Shown here in pieces: positions 7,558 to 16,269 of a stretch of 64,000 nucleotides of DNA (the stretch's first letter is position 1; every line of letters starts with the position of its first letter). Position numbers and translations under genes: made by a program. The notes below the pieces were generated by a model. It was not told the origin of the DNA and ran no database searches. It saw nothing but the letters and a program-made list of their open reading frames with translations. Origin of the DNA: Agrobacterium tumefaciens_K (GTDB lineage Bacteria > Pseudomonadota > Alphaproteobacteria > Rhizobiales > Rhizobiaceae); NCBI RefSeq assembly GCF_031801495.1, contig NZ_JAOEGC010000002.1, positions 2,232,001 through 2,296,000 on the forward strand, read 5' to 3'.

Positions 7558-8460
7558 ATGGCCCGCAACAGTTTGCCTAGCATTACAGCCGGTGAAGCCG
7601 GTCTAAACAGATATCTCGACGAAATTCGCAAGTTCCCGATGCTGGAGCCGCAGGAAGAGTACATGCTCGGCAAGCGTTATGCCGAACATGGCGACCGCGA
7701 CGCCGCCCACAAGCTTGTGACCAGCCACCTGCGTCTCGTTGCAAAGATCGCCATGGGTTATCGCGGCTACGGCCTGCCGATCGGCGAAGTCGTGTCCGAA
7801 GGCAATGTCGGCCTCATGCAGGCGGTCAAGAAGTTCGATCCGGAACGCGGTTTCCGCTTGGCCACCTACGCCATGTGGTGGATCAAGGCTTCGATCCAGG
7901 AATATATCCTGCGGTCGTGGTCGCTGGTGAAGATGGGTACGACGGCTAACCAGAAGCGCCTGTTCTTCAATCTGCGCCGCCTCAAGGGCCGCATCCAGGC
8001 GATCGACGACGGCGATCTGAAGCCGGAGCACGTAAAGGAAATCGCGACGAAACTTCAGGTTTCTGAAGAAGAAGTCATCTCGATGAACCGCCGTCTCCAT
8101 GGCGACGCATCGCTGAATGCGCCCATCAAGGCGTCCGAAGGTGAATCCGGTCAGTGGCAGGATTGGCTGGTGGATGACCATGACAGCCAGGAAGACGTGC
8201 TGATCGAACAGGACGAACTGGACACCCGCCGCCGCATGCTGGCGAAGGCAATGGGCGTGCTGAACGACCGTGAACGCCGCATCTTCGAGGCCCGCCGCCT
8301 TGCCGAAGAACCGGTGACGCTGGAAGAACTCTCTTCCGAGTTCGACATCAGCCGCGAGCGCGTGCGCCAGATCGAGGTTCGCGCCTTCGAGAAGGTTCAG
8401 GAAGCCGTTCAGAAGGAAGCACTGGAAGCCGCCCGCGCCCTTCGCGTGGTGGATGCATAA
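7558..8460 (+). CDS. rpoH: RNA polymerase heat-shock sigma factor RpoH (sigma-32)
   Basis: The 300-residue product directs RNA polymerase to heat-shock promoters. Region 2 is intact (FDPERGFRLATYAMWWIKA at about 93-111). The RpoH box, which marks this subfamily, is NQKRLFFNLR at 131-140, the same numbering as in E. coli. Region 4 (ELSSEFDISRERVRQIEVRA) closes the protein. Many rhizobia carry two rpoH genes; this one has the longer, canonical form. The candidate RpoH-type promoter upstream would make it self-inducing. Confidence 0.97.
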   Translation: MARNSLPSITAGEAGLNRYLDEIRKFPMLEPQEEYMLGKRYAEHGDRDAAHKLVTSHLRLVAKIAMGYRGYGLPIGEVVSEGNVGLMQAVKKFDPERGFRLATYAMWWIKASIQEYILRSWSLVKMGTTANQKRLFFNLRRLKGRIQAIDDGDLKPEHVKEIATKLQVSEEEVISMNRRLHGDASLNAPIKASEGESGQWQDWLVDDHDSQEDVLIEQDELDTRRRMLAKAMGVLNDRERRIFEARRLAEEPVTLEELSSEFDISRERVRQIEVRAFEKVQEAVQKEALEAARALRVVDA

Positions 8461-8490
8461 GCCCGGCTGCCCGACTCGAACGAAATAGAA

Positions 8491-8524
8491 AAAGCCCGCG
8501 AACCGAAAGGTTCGCGGGCTTTTC
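8491..8524 (+). terminator. Rho-independent terminator of rpoH
   Basis: AAAGCCCGCGAACC (8491-8504), a GAAA tetraloop and GGTTCGCGGGCTTT (8509-8522) form a perfect 14-bp stem ending in T residues. The flanking A-run means that it could also act on the minus strand. Confidence 0.93.
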
Positions 8525-8573
8525 GTTCTAAATAGAGTAGGAACCTGCCCCCTAGCTGGTTCACAACCCCTCT

Positions 8574-10889
8574 TTACTGCCCGGTCGCTGGTGTCGCAGC
8601 AGCCCAGTCGCGCAGCGCCGCGTCGAAGGCGGCGATGCCTTCCGGACCCTTCTGCAGGGTCAGAAGCGCACGGCGGCCATTGCGGTACGACACCGGAATG
8701 TCGATCCAGTTACGCGTCTTCAGCAGCTCGAGGTTTGTCTTCATCGCATCCGGAAAGTCGTTCAGCGCGATCATGTGGAAATCGTCGGTGATCTTGGCCG
8801 GAACCGCGATCAGCGCGTTGCCGCGATCCTGCTCAGTGCTCTTCATCGCAATGCGCTGAACGCTGTCGATCGCCCCACCCTCGAAGCCGGGAGCAACCGA
8901 GAAGACGATCTCGATCAGATGGCTGGCGGGCAGCGACGGATCGGTGTTGCGCTTGAAGGTGATGAGCGCGCTCAAGCCGCGGCCCGGAACCGTAAGCTGG
9001 CCCTGAACCGTCGGAGACGGACGGCCTTCACTGTCGTTTTCCTGCTGCAACGTCCAGGAAACGGAGCCCTGGATCGCCGTCGGCACCGTCTGGCCAAGCA
9101 CCTCTTCGTAAAGGAACATGCGCTCGCCGGAAGCGGCGGGAGCCTGTGCCTGCTGTGCGGGCGGCGTCGTTCCGGCAGGTGCGGCGCCATTTGCGGCAGG
9201 CGCATCGGTGACCGCGGGCGGCGCAACGTTCTGCTCGTAGACGGACTGGCCTTCCGCCGTCATCGGCTGGCCGTTTGCACCCGCAGCCGGCCCTTCGTCA
9301 CGCTCGGTCCCGTCCGCCAGAAGGCGCTGGGTGAACTTCGTGCCGGTTACGGAGCCATCGTCGCCGTTGTCGGGCCTCTGGTTTGGCGGCTGCTGTCCTG
9401 CAGGCGGCTGCTGCGCAGCCGGAGGCGTCGTTGCCGGTGTCTGGCTCTGGGCGGTATCGGTGGAAGGCTGAGCCGTCTGCCCGTCACCATTGCCTGCCGA
9501 TTGCACCAGACCGCCAACCATGTCGTTCAGCGCATCGCGGTTTGCCCACATCGCGTAACCGCCACCGACCAGAAGCGCGGCGCCGGCAACGGCAAGCAGA
9601 ACCGACGCGTAGCTTCGGCGCGGCTTCTTTTTGACCATGTAGGCGGGCGTTGTCGCAGCGCCTGCGCCAACCGCAGGAGCATCGTCCGAAGCCGCACGGT
9701 TCGAAGGCGACGCACCGTCATAACCGATCAGATCGTCCAGATCGTCCCAGGGCGTGCGCTCCTTGGCGTCCTTGGCGTCTTTCGGCGTTTCGAACGGATC
9801 GTTGCTCGCACGCGGCATGGAGGAACCGCGTCCGGCCGGAAGGTCGATGTCCGTGTCCTGGAAATAGGTGGAGAAATCCTCCACCACGGCTGCCTTTTTC
9901 GGCGGCGCTTCCTCGTCATGGCGCGGCGCGGCAAAATCGTCGCGTCCACCGAAAACCGGATCGTGATCGACATCGGCGCGATGATCGGCAAAACCGTATT
10001 CGTCGCGTTTTTCGGGTTCGAAGGCAACGACGGGAGCCGCCGCATAAGGTCGGTGTCCGGCTTCGTTGCGATCATCGAACCCGTTTTCGGGAAGCTGTTC
10101 GCCGTCCTGACGCTGTTCGTCGGCGGCCGCTTCATCCAGCCTGCGCCAGTCGTCCTCGTCAACGGGCTGAGCCCAATGGGCCGGAACGGATTCGTCAGCC
10201 TGCGCGGTTACTGGTTGAACCTCTACGGCATGATCGCCTTCATCCGCGTAGAGTTCCTCGTGCCGCTGATGGGCCGGTTCCTCGTGCGCGCTGGTGAAAT
10301 AGGTGCCGATTTCCTCGCGCTGCGGCTCTTGCCGCTCGACAGCATGGACAGGCTCAGGTGCGTCGTAAAGCTCTTCCGGCTCTTCGTACCGCACCTCGTG
10401 GGAAGCGTCGGCGCGGGCGGGTTCTTCTTCGTGAACCGGCTCTTCATAGGCTGGCTCTTCATGAACGGGTTCGGCTGGCGCAACCGGTTCTTCGTAGCGT
10501 GTCTCATGGGCCGGTTCTTCGTAAACCGGCTCGCTCCGTTCTTCTTCGTAATCCGCAGCCTCGGCGACGTGATGCTCCGGCTCTGCGGCAACCTCTTCAG
10601 GCTCGTGGTAGGAAGGCGCTGCCGCCTCCACAGCCTCGGGCGCTACGCCACCATCGTCCTCTTCCAGCGCCGGCAGGGCTTCGGCGAATTCGCTTTCCAC
10701 CTCTGCAATGGCGCTGTCGAGTTTGGTGATCTGCCGGCGCAGCAATTCTTCCGGCGGGCGCGGCTTCATGTTTTCAAGCTGGCGCACGACTGCGCCGCGC
10801 GCCTTCTCGTAAACCTTCGCCCGGTTTTCGGGAGTATTGTTCGCCAAGCCATCCACGGCTTTGCGAATGACCGCTACAAAATCCGCCAT
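8574..10889 (-). CDS. Large acidic-repeat single-pass membrane protein of unknown function
   Basis: The 771-residue protein has four parts. Residues 1-80 form a conserved helical head (ADFVAVIRKAVDGLAN and onward). Residues about 80-330 are a low-complexity acidic region with many degenerate copies of (H/Y)EEPAY/VHEEP-type units. After KKKPRR there is one transmembrane helix at about 428-448, then a Pro/Gln/Thr-rich linker (about 465-590) and a folded C-terminal domain of about 175 residues. By the positive-inside rule the acidic half is cytoplasmic and the C-terminal domain periplasmic. ATG 10889 follows GAGAAAG; a GTG at 10895 is the alternative. I do not recognise the family. It lies downstream of purA on the same strand. 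Confidence 0.85.
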   Translation of the reverse strand: MADFVAVIRKAVDGLANNTPENRAKVYEKARGAVVRQLENMKPRPPEELLRRQITKLDSAIAEVESEFAEALPALEEDDGGVAPEAVEAAAPSYHEPEEVAAEPEHHVAEAADYEEERSEPVYEEPAHETRYEEPVAPAEPVHEEPAYEEPVHEEEPARADASHEVRYEEPEELYDAPEPVHAVERQEPQREEIGTYFTSAHEEPAHQRHEELYADEGDHAVEVQPVTAQADESVPAHWAQPVDEDDWRRLDEAAADEQRQDGEQLPENGFDDRNEAGHRPYAAAPVVAFEPEKRDEYGFADHRADVDHDPVFGGRDDFAAPRHDEEAPPKKAAVVEDFSTYFQDTDIDLPAGRGSSMPRASNDPFETPKDAKDAKERTPWDDLDDLIGYDGASPSNRAASDDAPAVGAGAATTPAYMVKKKPRRSYASVLLAVAGAALLVGGGYAMWANRDALNDMVGGLVQSAGNGDGQTAQPSTDTAQSQTPATTPPAAQQPPAGQQPPNQRPDNGDDGSVTGTKFTQRLLADGTERDEGPAAGANGQPMTAEGQSVYEQNVAPPAVTDAPAANGAAPAGTTPPAQQAQAPAASGERMFLYEEVLGQTVPTAIQGSVSWTLQQENDSEGRPSPTVQGQLTVPGRGLSALITFKRNTDPSLPASHLIEIVFSVAPGFEGGAIDSVQRIAMKSTEQDRGNALIAVPAKITDDFHMIALNDFPDAMKTNLELLKTRNWIDIPVSYRNGRRALLTLQKGPEGIAAFDAALRDWAAATPATGQ

Positions 10890-10959
10890 AAGCACTTTCT
10901 CGTCGCGGCCGGCGACGTACCGGCCCGATATGGTTTATGAAACTTGATCGCCGAGGACA

Positions 10960-12258
10960 TTAATCCTCAAACGGATCAGTCACAAGTATGGTGTCGTCAC
11001 GCTCGGGGCTTGTGGACAGAAGCGCAACCGGCGCTCCGATCAGTTCTTCCACCTGACGAACGTACTTGATTGCCTGAGCAGGCAAATCCGCCCATTTTCG
11101 GGCGCCGACGGTGGATTCTTTCCAGCCTTCCAGCGTGATGTAGATCGGCTCGACGCGGGCCTGGGCGCCCTGGCTTGCCGGCAGATGGTCGATCTCCTGG
11201 CCGTCGAGCTTGTAGCCGACGCAGATCTTCAGCTCATCCAGACCGTCGAGAACGTCGAGCTTGGTGAGCGCGATGCCCGTGATGCCGTTGGTGGCGACCG
11301 ACTGGCGCACAAGCGCGGCATCGAACCAGCCGCAGCGACGCTTGCGGCCCGTGACGGTGCCGAACTCATGACCCTTTTCGCCAAGGAACTGGCCGATCTC
11401 GTCGTTCAGCTCGGTCGGGAACGGGCCTTCGCCAACGCGGGTGGTGTAGGCCTTGGTGATGCCGAGGATGTAACCGAGCGAACCCGGCCCCATGCCCGAA
11501 CCGGCGGCGGCCTGACCGGCAACCGTGTTGGAAGACGTAACGTAAGGATACGTGCCGTGGTCGATATCGAGCAGCGAGCCCTGCGCGCCTTCGAACAGGA
11601 TGCGCGCACCGGCGCGGCGCTTCTTGTCGAGCAGCAGCCAGACGGTTTCGCTGAACGGCAGGATCTTGTCGGCGATCGATGTCAGTTCTTCCATGATCGT
11701 TTCATGGGAGATTTCAGCCGCACCGAAACCGCGACGCAGCGCGTTGTGGTGGGTCAGGATACGTTCGACCTTGAGCGAAAGCGCCTCGAGATCGGCGAGG
11801 TCCATCACGCGGATGGCGCGGCGGCCAACCTTGTCCTCATAGGCCGGGCCGATGCCGCGGCGGGTGGTGCCGATCTTCGTGCCGCTGTTGGAGGCGGCGT
11901 CTTCGCGCATGCCGTCCAGTTCGCGGTGCAGGGAAAGAATGAGCGTGGCATTGTCGGCGATACGCAGATTGTCGGTCGTGACCTTGACGCCCTGCACTTC
12001 GAGACGGCCGATTTCGGCGATCAGCGCGTGCGGGTCGACAACGACACCGTTGCCGATCACGGCCAGTTTGCCGGGACGCACGACGCCGGAAGGCAGAAGA
12101 GAAAGCTTGTAGCTCACGCCGTCGATGACAAGCGTATGACCGGCATTGTGACCGCCCTGATAACGCACGACGACATCTGCCCGCTCGGACAGCCAGTCTA
12201 CAATCTTGCCTTTACCTTCATCGCCCCACTGCGAGCCGACCACCACAACATTCGTCAT
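10960..12258 (-). CDS. purA: Adenylosuccinate synthetase
   Basis: PurA makes adenylosuccinate from IMP, aspartate and GTP, the first committed step to AMP. The 432-residue length is exactly that of the family. The N-terminal GTP loop GSQWGDEGKGKIVDW is followed by QGGHNAGHT, which carries the catalytic His. Also present are EGAQGSLLDIDHGTYPYVTSS and the base-recognition region TGRKRRCGWFDA. An in-frame ATG 57 bp upstream would add residues that do not belong to the family, so ATG 12258 (MTNVVVVG) is used. Confidence 0.98.
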   Translation of the reverse strand: MTNVVVVGSQWGDEGKGKIVDWLSERADVVVRYQGGHNAGHTLVIDGVSYKLSLLPSGVVRPGKLAVIGNGVVVDPHALIAEIGRLEVQGVKVTTDNLRIADNATLILSLHRELDGMREDAASNSGTKIGTTRRGIGPAYEDKVGRRAIRVMDLADLEALSLKVERILTHHNALRRGFGAAEISHETIMEELTSIADKILPFSETVWLLLDKKRRAGARILFEGAQGSLLDIDHGTYPYVTSSNTVAGQAAAGSGMGPGSLGYILGITKAYTTRVGEGPFPTELNDEIGQFLGEKGHEFGTVTGRKRRCGWFDAALVRQSVATNGITGIALTKLDVLDGLDELKICVGYKLDGQEIDHLPASQGAQARVEPIYITLEGWKESTVGARKWADLPAQAIKYVRQVEELIGAPVALLSTSPERDDTILVTDPFED

Positions 12259-12502
12259 TTCTTGCTTTCCTGCTGATGGCGCTTTCGCGCCCCGGTAATT
12301 CGATGGGAAACCCAAACCCGCGAATGTATACTGTGTTGTCTTGCGGAAAGCGACCCTGTTTCTTGCGGGGAAATTTGCTTTTTCCGTGACAAAATGCCGT
12401 TTTCGGCTTTATCTCCGCCTCCGGGAAAGACGCTTTCGATGCAACCGCAGCTGTGTGGCGTCCTGTTTCCGCGCCTTCCACAGCCCCATCCGAAAGATCA
12501 GC

Positions 12503-13390
12503 GTGACCTCGAAAGCCTATATCGCACTCATCATCGCCACGCTTTGCTGGGGCGGCAACGCCGTCGCCGGAAAGCTGGCCGTCGGCCATATCAGCCCCAT
12601 GGCTTTCACCTTCCTGCGCTGGGTCTTCGCGGTCGCGCTGATCTTCGCCATTTCGCTGCCGCAGCTGATACGCGACTGGCCGGTGGTGAAAAAACGCCTG
12701 CCCTATTTCTTCGTGCTGGGCAGCATCGGCTATACCGCCTTCAACGTCTTTCTCTATACGGCGCTGAAATATACCTCCGCCATCAATGCCGCCGTCATTC
12801 AGGCGGGCATTCCCATGGTCATTTTCGTGCTGAACTTCCTGCTGTTCAGGACCCGCGTCTTCATGGGCCAGGTTGCCGGTTTCGCCTTGACCATCGCAGG
12901 CGTCGGCCTTCTCGCCTCGCATGGCGACCCGGCATCGTTGCTGCAGCTGGAAATGAATGTCGGTGACGCCATCATGCTGCTCGCCGTTCTGGCCTATGCG
13001 ATCTATACCGTCATCCTGCGATGGAAACCGGTAGTGGACTGGCGCACCCTGATGGCCATTCCGGCATTTTTCGCGCTCGTCAGTTCCGTTCCGCTGATTG
13101 GCTGGGAAGTGTCGCAGAACACCGTGCAATGGCCGGACCAGACCGGCTGGATGCTGGTATTTTACGCCGCCATCTTCGCATCGCTGGTGGCACAGATCCT
13201 GTTCATCCGCGCCGTCGAACAGATCGGCGCCAACCGTGCGGGCCTGTTCATCAACCTCGTCCCGGTGTTCGGCACGCTTCTTTCCGTCGTGGTTCTGGGC
13301 GAAACCCTGCACCCCTACCAGCTGATCGCACTGCTTCTGACGCTTGCCGGAATAGCCGTGGCCGAACGAAAAAAATCGCCGGCTTCCTGA
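12503..13390 (+). CDS. DMT superfamily (EamA) transporter
   Basis: The product has 295 residues from GTG 12503 (VTSKAYIALIIATLCWGGNA). It has about ten hydrophobic helices arranged as two EamA halves, each beginning with a WGGN- or YTVIL-type helix. Such RhaT/YdcZ-like permeases usually export amino acids or metabolites across the inner membrane; the substrate is unknown. The upstream in-frame extension is Arg/Cys-rich and not conserved-looking, which is why the GTG was chosen. The gene is divergent from purA and convergent with the next gene. Confidence 0.88.
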   Translation: MTSKAYIALIIATLCWGGNAVAGKLAVGHISPMAFTFLRWVFAVALIFAISLPQLIRDWPVVKKRLPYFFVLGSIGYTAFNVFLYTALKYTSAINAAVIQAGIPMVIFVLNFLLFRTRVFMGQVAGFALTIAGVGLLASHGDPASLLQLEMNVGDAIMLLAVLAYAIYTVILRWKPVVDWRTLMAIPAFFALVSSVPLIGWEVSQNTVQWPDQTGWMLVFYAAIFASLVAQILFIRAVEQIGANRAGLFINLVPVFGTLLSVVVLGETLHPYQLIALLLTLAGIAVAERKKSPAS

Positions 13391-13416
13391 TCCTTTGGAG
13401 ATCGGGAAAACCGGCG
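13377..13416. terminator. Imperfect hairpin between convergent genes
   Basis: CGCCGG (13377-13382) pairs with CCGGCG (13411-13416), and GATC (13389-13392) with GATC (13400-13403), with internal mismatches. The structure includes the stop codon of the DMT gene and probably ends transcripts from both sides. Confidence 0.45.
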
Positions 13417-13444
13417 CAGTCTGGCAGGCATAAAAAGAATGATG

Positions 13445-13978
13445 TCAGAGCGCGGTTTCGCGCTCCTGTGCGGCAAAGGCGGCGTTGCCGAGAACGATCT
13501 CGCCCTTGTCGGTCGTGACGATCAGCACCTTTTCGAGCGATCCGTCATTGCCGAGCGCGAAGGCGATGTGCAGCGCATTGGACGCCCAGCCTGCACCGAC
13601 CAGCGCCGAGCGCTTGATCGTAGCGCAATCGCCGCAACTGTCTGCGCCCACAGGCCGTGTGGCCGGAATGTCGTTTCCGAAACTGGAGAAATAGTCATCG
13701 AGCGCGCCCATGGTGGCGTTGACGTCGCGGTTGACGTTGAGCAACTCGTTACGGCGCTTTTCCGTCAGACGCGCCGATTTAAAGGAGAGGCACTGGCCAG
13801 CGACAAGCGTGCAGCTGTCAGAGCCGGCGGTGGCGGAAATGTCGATTTTCCCAAGCGCCGACTTTTCAGCCGAAGCGAAACCGCGCGCAAAACCGGCTGC
13901 ACCGGCTGCGTCCGCATGGGTGGACATGGAAGCAACGACAATGCCGCAGATTGCGGCAGCAATGATCTTTTTCAGCAT
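13445..13978 (-). CDS. Transglutaminase-like cysteine peptidase-like protein (BTLCP fold), probably inactive
   Basis: The 177-residue exported protein has a signal peptide cleaved near THADAAG. The fold markers of the rhizobial BTLCP family (PF06035) are visible: LLNVNRDVNATMGALDDY, then CGDCATIKRSALVGAGWASN, where the Cys of GDC is the expected nucleophile. In active members the following strand carries a His (GHAVL-type) and then VLDN. Here these read EKVLIV and VLGN, so the His and Asp of the triad appear to be missing. It may therefore be a non-catalytic periplasmic binding or scaffold protein. The start at 13978 gives the signal peptide. Confidence 0.7.
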   Translation of the reverse strand: MLKKIIAAAICGIVVASMSTHADAAGAAGFARGFASAEKSALGKIDISATAGSDSCTLVAGQCLSFKSARLTEKRRNELLNVNRDVNATMGALDDYFSSFGNDIPATRPVGADSCGDCATIKRSALVGAGWASNALHIAFALGNDGSLEKVLIVTTDKGEIVLGNAAFAAQERETAL

Positions 13979-14295
13979 TTCAGTACCCTGCCTTTTTATC
14001 CGCCAGCTTCTGCCGGTCTTGATGTGTGTCTTGTCGGAAAGGGCCGCCCTTCTTCTTTTCCGGAGCGCTCCTTCGTCTGTAGTCCCACAATGGCACAGCA
14101 CTCTTTTCGGCCGCTTTAAGCCGATAGCTACAATTTTATCTGTTTTCGCTTTTTCGGCGTGAGCTGCATTTTTCTTTATCCGGAGACATCTGCGCGCACT
14201 GAAAAAGAGAGCGGCATGCGCGCAAATTGATGCTTTTCGCGTTCCGCCGAAACGCTTAACTCCGATAGGGAACACGACAACGGAGCGGAAAAACC
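13979..14295. other. Divergent intergenic region upstream of creatininase gene
   Basis: No gene is visible in these 317 bp. Two copies of the self-palindromic TGCGCGCA lie at 14191-14198 and 14217-14224, 26 bp apart. TTGATGCTTTTC at 14227-14238 recurs exactly at 16156-16167 before the binding-protein gene of the neighbouring ABC operon, which suggests a shared regulator. Confidence 0.5.
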
Positions 14296-15093
14296 ATGGC
14301 GACGGCTTTCTACTGGAACGAACTGAACACGCTGGATTTCGCGACCCTCGACCCGGAAAAGACCGTCGCGATCCTGCCGATCGCCTCCACCGAACAACAC
14401 GGCCCGCACCTGCCGGTCGCCACCGACGTCGCCATCGCCGAAGGCATGCTGGCCGAGTTCCGCAACCAGAAACCGGATGATCTGAAGACGCTGGTTCTGC
14501 CGACACAGCAGATCGGCAAGGCGAACGAACATATCTTTGGTCCAGGCACACTGTCCTTCGACGCCGACCTGCTGATCCGCATGTGGACCGCCATCGGTCA
14601 GAAGGTGTCCGAAGCGGGCGTGAAGAAGATGGTCATCGTCAATTCCCACGGCGGCAATGTCGATATCATGAGCATCGTCGGACGTGAGCTGCGTGTGCGA
14701 TACGGCATGGCGGTGATCGGCACGCAATGGGGCCGCTTCGGCCACCCCGAAGGGCTGATCGGCGAGCATGAAATGAAGTTCGGCATCCATGGCGGCGAGG
14801 TGGAGACGTCACTGATGCTGCATTTCCGCCCGGAGCTGGTGCGCATGGAGAAGGCTGAGAATTTTATCTCGAAGGCCGAATGGATGAAGGAACGCTCCCG
14901 CTTCATCCAGCCGCTGCCGCCGCATGCGCTGGCCTGGATCGCCCATGACCTGAACGACAACGGCGTCGTCGGTGATGCCTCAAAGGGAACGGCGGCGAAG
15001 GGCGAGGCGATCTGCAAATATCAGGTCGCAGGTTTCATAGAGCTACTGCGCGACCTTGCCGATTATCCACTGTCGGCACTCTATTCTCGGTAA
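14296..15093 (+). CDS. Creatininase-family amidohydrolase
   Basis: The 265-residue product has the metal-site pattern of creatininases: STEQHGPHLPVATD (Glu33, His35, Asp44), then VNSHGGNVD, and HGGEVETS. The family uses two Zn or Mn ions to hydrolyse small cyclic or linear amides (creatinine, FAPy-type formamides, mycofactocin precursor), so the fold does not define the substrate. It points toward a LysR gene that separates it from an ABC importer, a deaminase-like amidohydrolase and a FAD oxidase. A role in the same catabolic pathway is likely. ATG 14296 follows a GGAG site. Confidence 0.88.
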   Translation: MATAFYWNELNTLDFATLDPEKTVAILPIASTEQHGPHLPVATDVAIAEGMLAEFRNQKPDDLKTLVLPTQQIGKANEHIFGPGTLSFDADLLIRMWTAIGQKVSEAGVKKMVIVNSHGGNVDIMSIVGRELRVRYGMAVIGTQWGRFGHPEGLIGEHEMKFGIHGGEVETSLMLHFRPELVRMEKAENFISKAEWMKERSRFIQPLPPHALAWIAHDLNDNGVVGDASKGTAAKGEAICKYQVAGFIELLRDLADYPLSALYSR

Positions 15094-15103
15094 ACCAGAA
15101 ACT

Positions 15104-16081
15104 TTATGCCGACTGCTCCCGCGGCTTGTCCTGAAGCGGCACATGGCCCTGCGCCTGCAGGTCCGCAACCAGCGCCGAAAGCTCCGACAGCAGGAACTCC
15201 ACGAAAAGGCTCGCCGCCGTATCGAGCGCCGAACGCGAACGGGCAAACAGCTTCATCGGCTGATGCCGCATGTGCGGCGGCGAAAACGGCCGGAACAGCA
15301 ATTCGCCGCGTCTGCATTCCAGATAGACGTCCAGCGGATTGAGCAGCGTCAGCCCCGAACCGGAGCGCACGAGCTGCTTCATCAGCTCTACGGAATTGGT
15401 TTCGAGCGATGGCTCCACCTGCACCGGCAGCGGCGCCAGCACCAGATTGATGATGTTGCGCAGGCTCGTTCCCGGCTGCGACAGCACCATTTTTTCATGC
15501 ACGATATCTGTCAGGTCGAGGCTCTCGCGATCCGCCAGAGGATGACCGGGCGGCAGCACCACACCCACAGGCACATCGAAAAGCGCAAGCGTGCGTAGGC
15601 CGGGTGCGGCCGGAATGTTGAAGCCAAGGCCGATATCCGCCTCCCCGGTCAGCACCGGATTGACGGTCGGCGTGCCGCTGTCATGCTGCAACAGCACCCT
15701 GACACGCGGATGTTTTTCGAGGAAACTGTGCAGGATCGTCGTCAACGGCCCGGCGGCAAGGCCGGTCGTCGCCACCATCGTCACCTTGCCCGCCTGCGGC
15801 ATCTTCAGGCCGCGAATGCGGGTTTCCAGCCGCTCGTAATCCTTGAGCACCTCGCGGATGTGCTCGATGCAAAGCTCACCCGCCGCCGTCAGTTTCAGGC
15901 CGCGCGGCAAGCGTTCGAAGATCGGCGCGCCGAACTCCTCCTCGATGGCCAGAATCTGCCGGTTGACGGCCGACGAAGCGACGTTCAGCCGGGCCGCCGC
16001 CTTGCGGATGGAACCGCAGCGCACGATCTCGTCGATATATTGCAGCTTGCGTGAATGGAGCACGAAGGAACAACCCTGCAT
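15104..16081 (-). CDS. LysR-family regulator of the adjacent catabolic locus
   Basis: The 325-residue protein has an N-terminal winged HTH (YIDEIVRCGSIRKAAARLNV and onward) and a LysR substrate-binding domain. The start at 16081 follows from alignment of the HTH near residue 15; an in-frame ATG 69 bp upstream is less likely. It is divergent from the substrate-binding protein gene and convergent with the creatininase gene. LysR proteins usually bind the divergent promoter, where TGAT-N8-ATCA lies 7 bp before its own start. The effector is probably the imported compound or a product of it. Confidence 0.9.
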   Translation of the reverse strand: MQGCSFVLHSRKLQYIDEIVRCGSIRKAAARLNVASSAVNRQILAIEEEFGAPIFERLPRGLKLTAAGELCIEHIREVLKDYERLETRIRGLKMPQAGKVTMVATTGLAAGPLTTILHSFLEKHPRVRVLLQHDSGTPTVNPVLTGEADIGLGFNIPAAPGLRTLALFDVPVGVVLPPGHPLADRESLDLTDIVHEKMVLSQPGTSLRNIINLVLAPLPVQVEPSLETNSVELMKQLVRSGSGLTLLNPLDVYLECRRGELLFRPFSPPHMRHQPMKLFARSRSALDTAASLFVEFLLSELSALVADLQAQGHVPLQDKPREQSA

Positions 16082-16087
16082 AAATTT

Positions 16088-16167
16088 TGATCGTATCGCA
16101 TCATTTGTGCGCTCACACTCAAACGATGCCTTTAAGGCATCAATGTGCACGAATTTTGATGCTTTTC
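16088..16167. promoter_or_regulatory. Candidate LysR operator region
   Basis: TGAT-N8-ATCA (16088-16103) is an inverted repeat typical of LysR sites. GATGCCTT, T, AAGGCATC (16125-16141) is a perfect palindrome. TTGATGCTTTTC (16156-16167) also occurs upstream of the creatininase gene. The 188-bp gap holds no gene. Confidence 0.5.
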
Positions 16168-16269
16168 AATGCGCGATACGCACGATCAAATGCGGACAAC
16201 AAAACCGGCCGCCGCATCCTTGAACGAGGAAAAGGCGAGTCGCAGGGTTCAACAGGGGAACGAAAAAAC

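Noticed and set aside
8775..10940. 721-codon open frame on the plus strand opposite the acidic-repeat protein gene
   Set aside because: It is the antisense frame of a GC-rich, repeat-rich gene. The translation is Arg/Phe/Gly-rich without domains, while the minus-strand frame has a ribosome site, a transmembrane helix and a conserved head.
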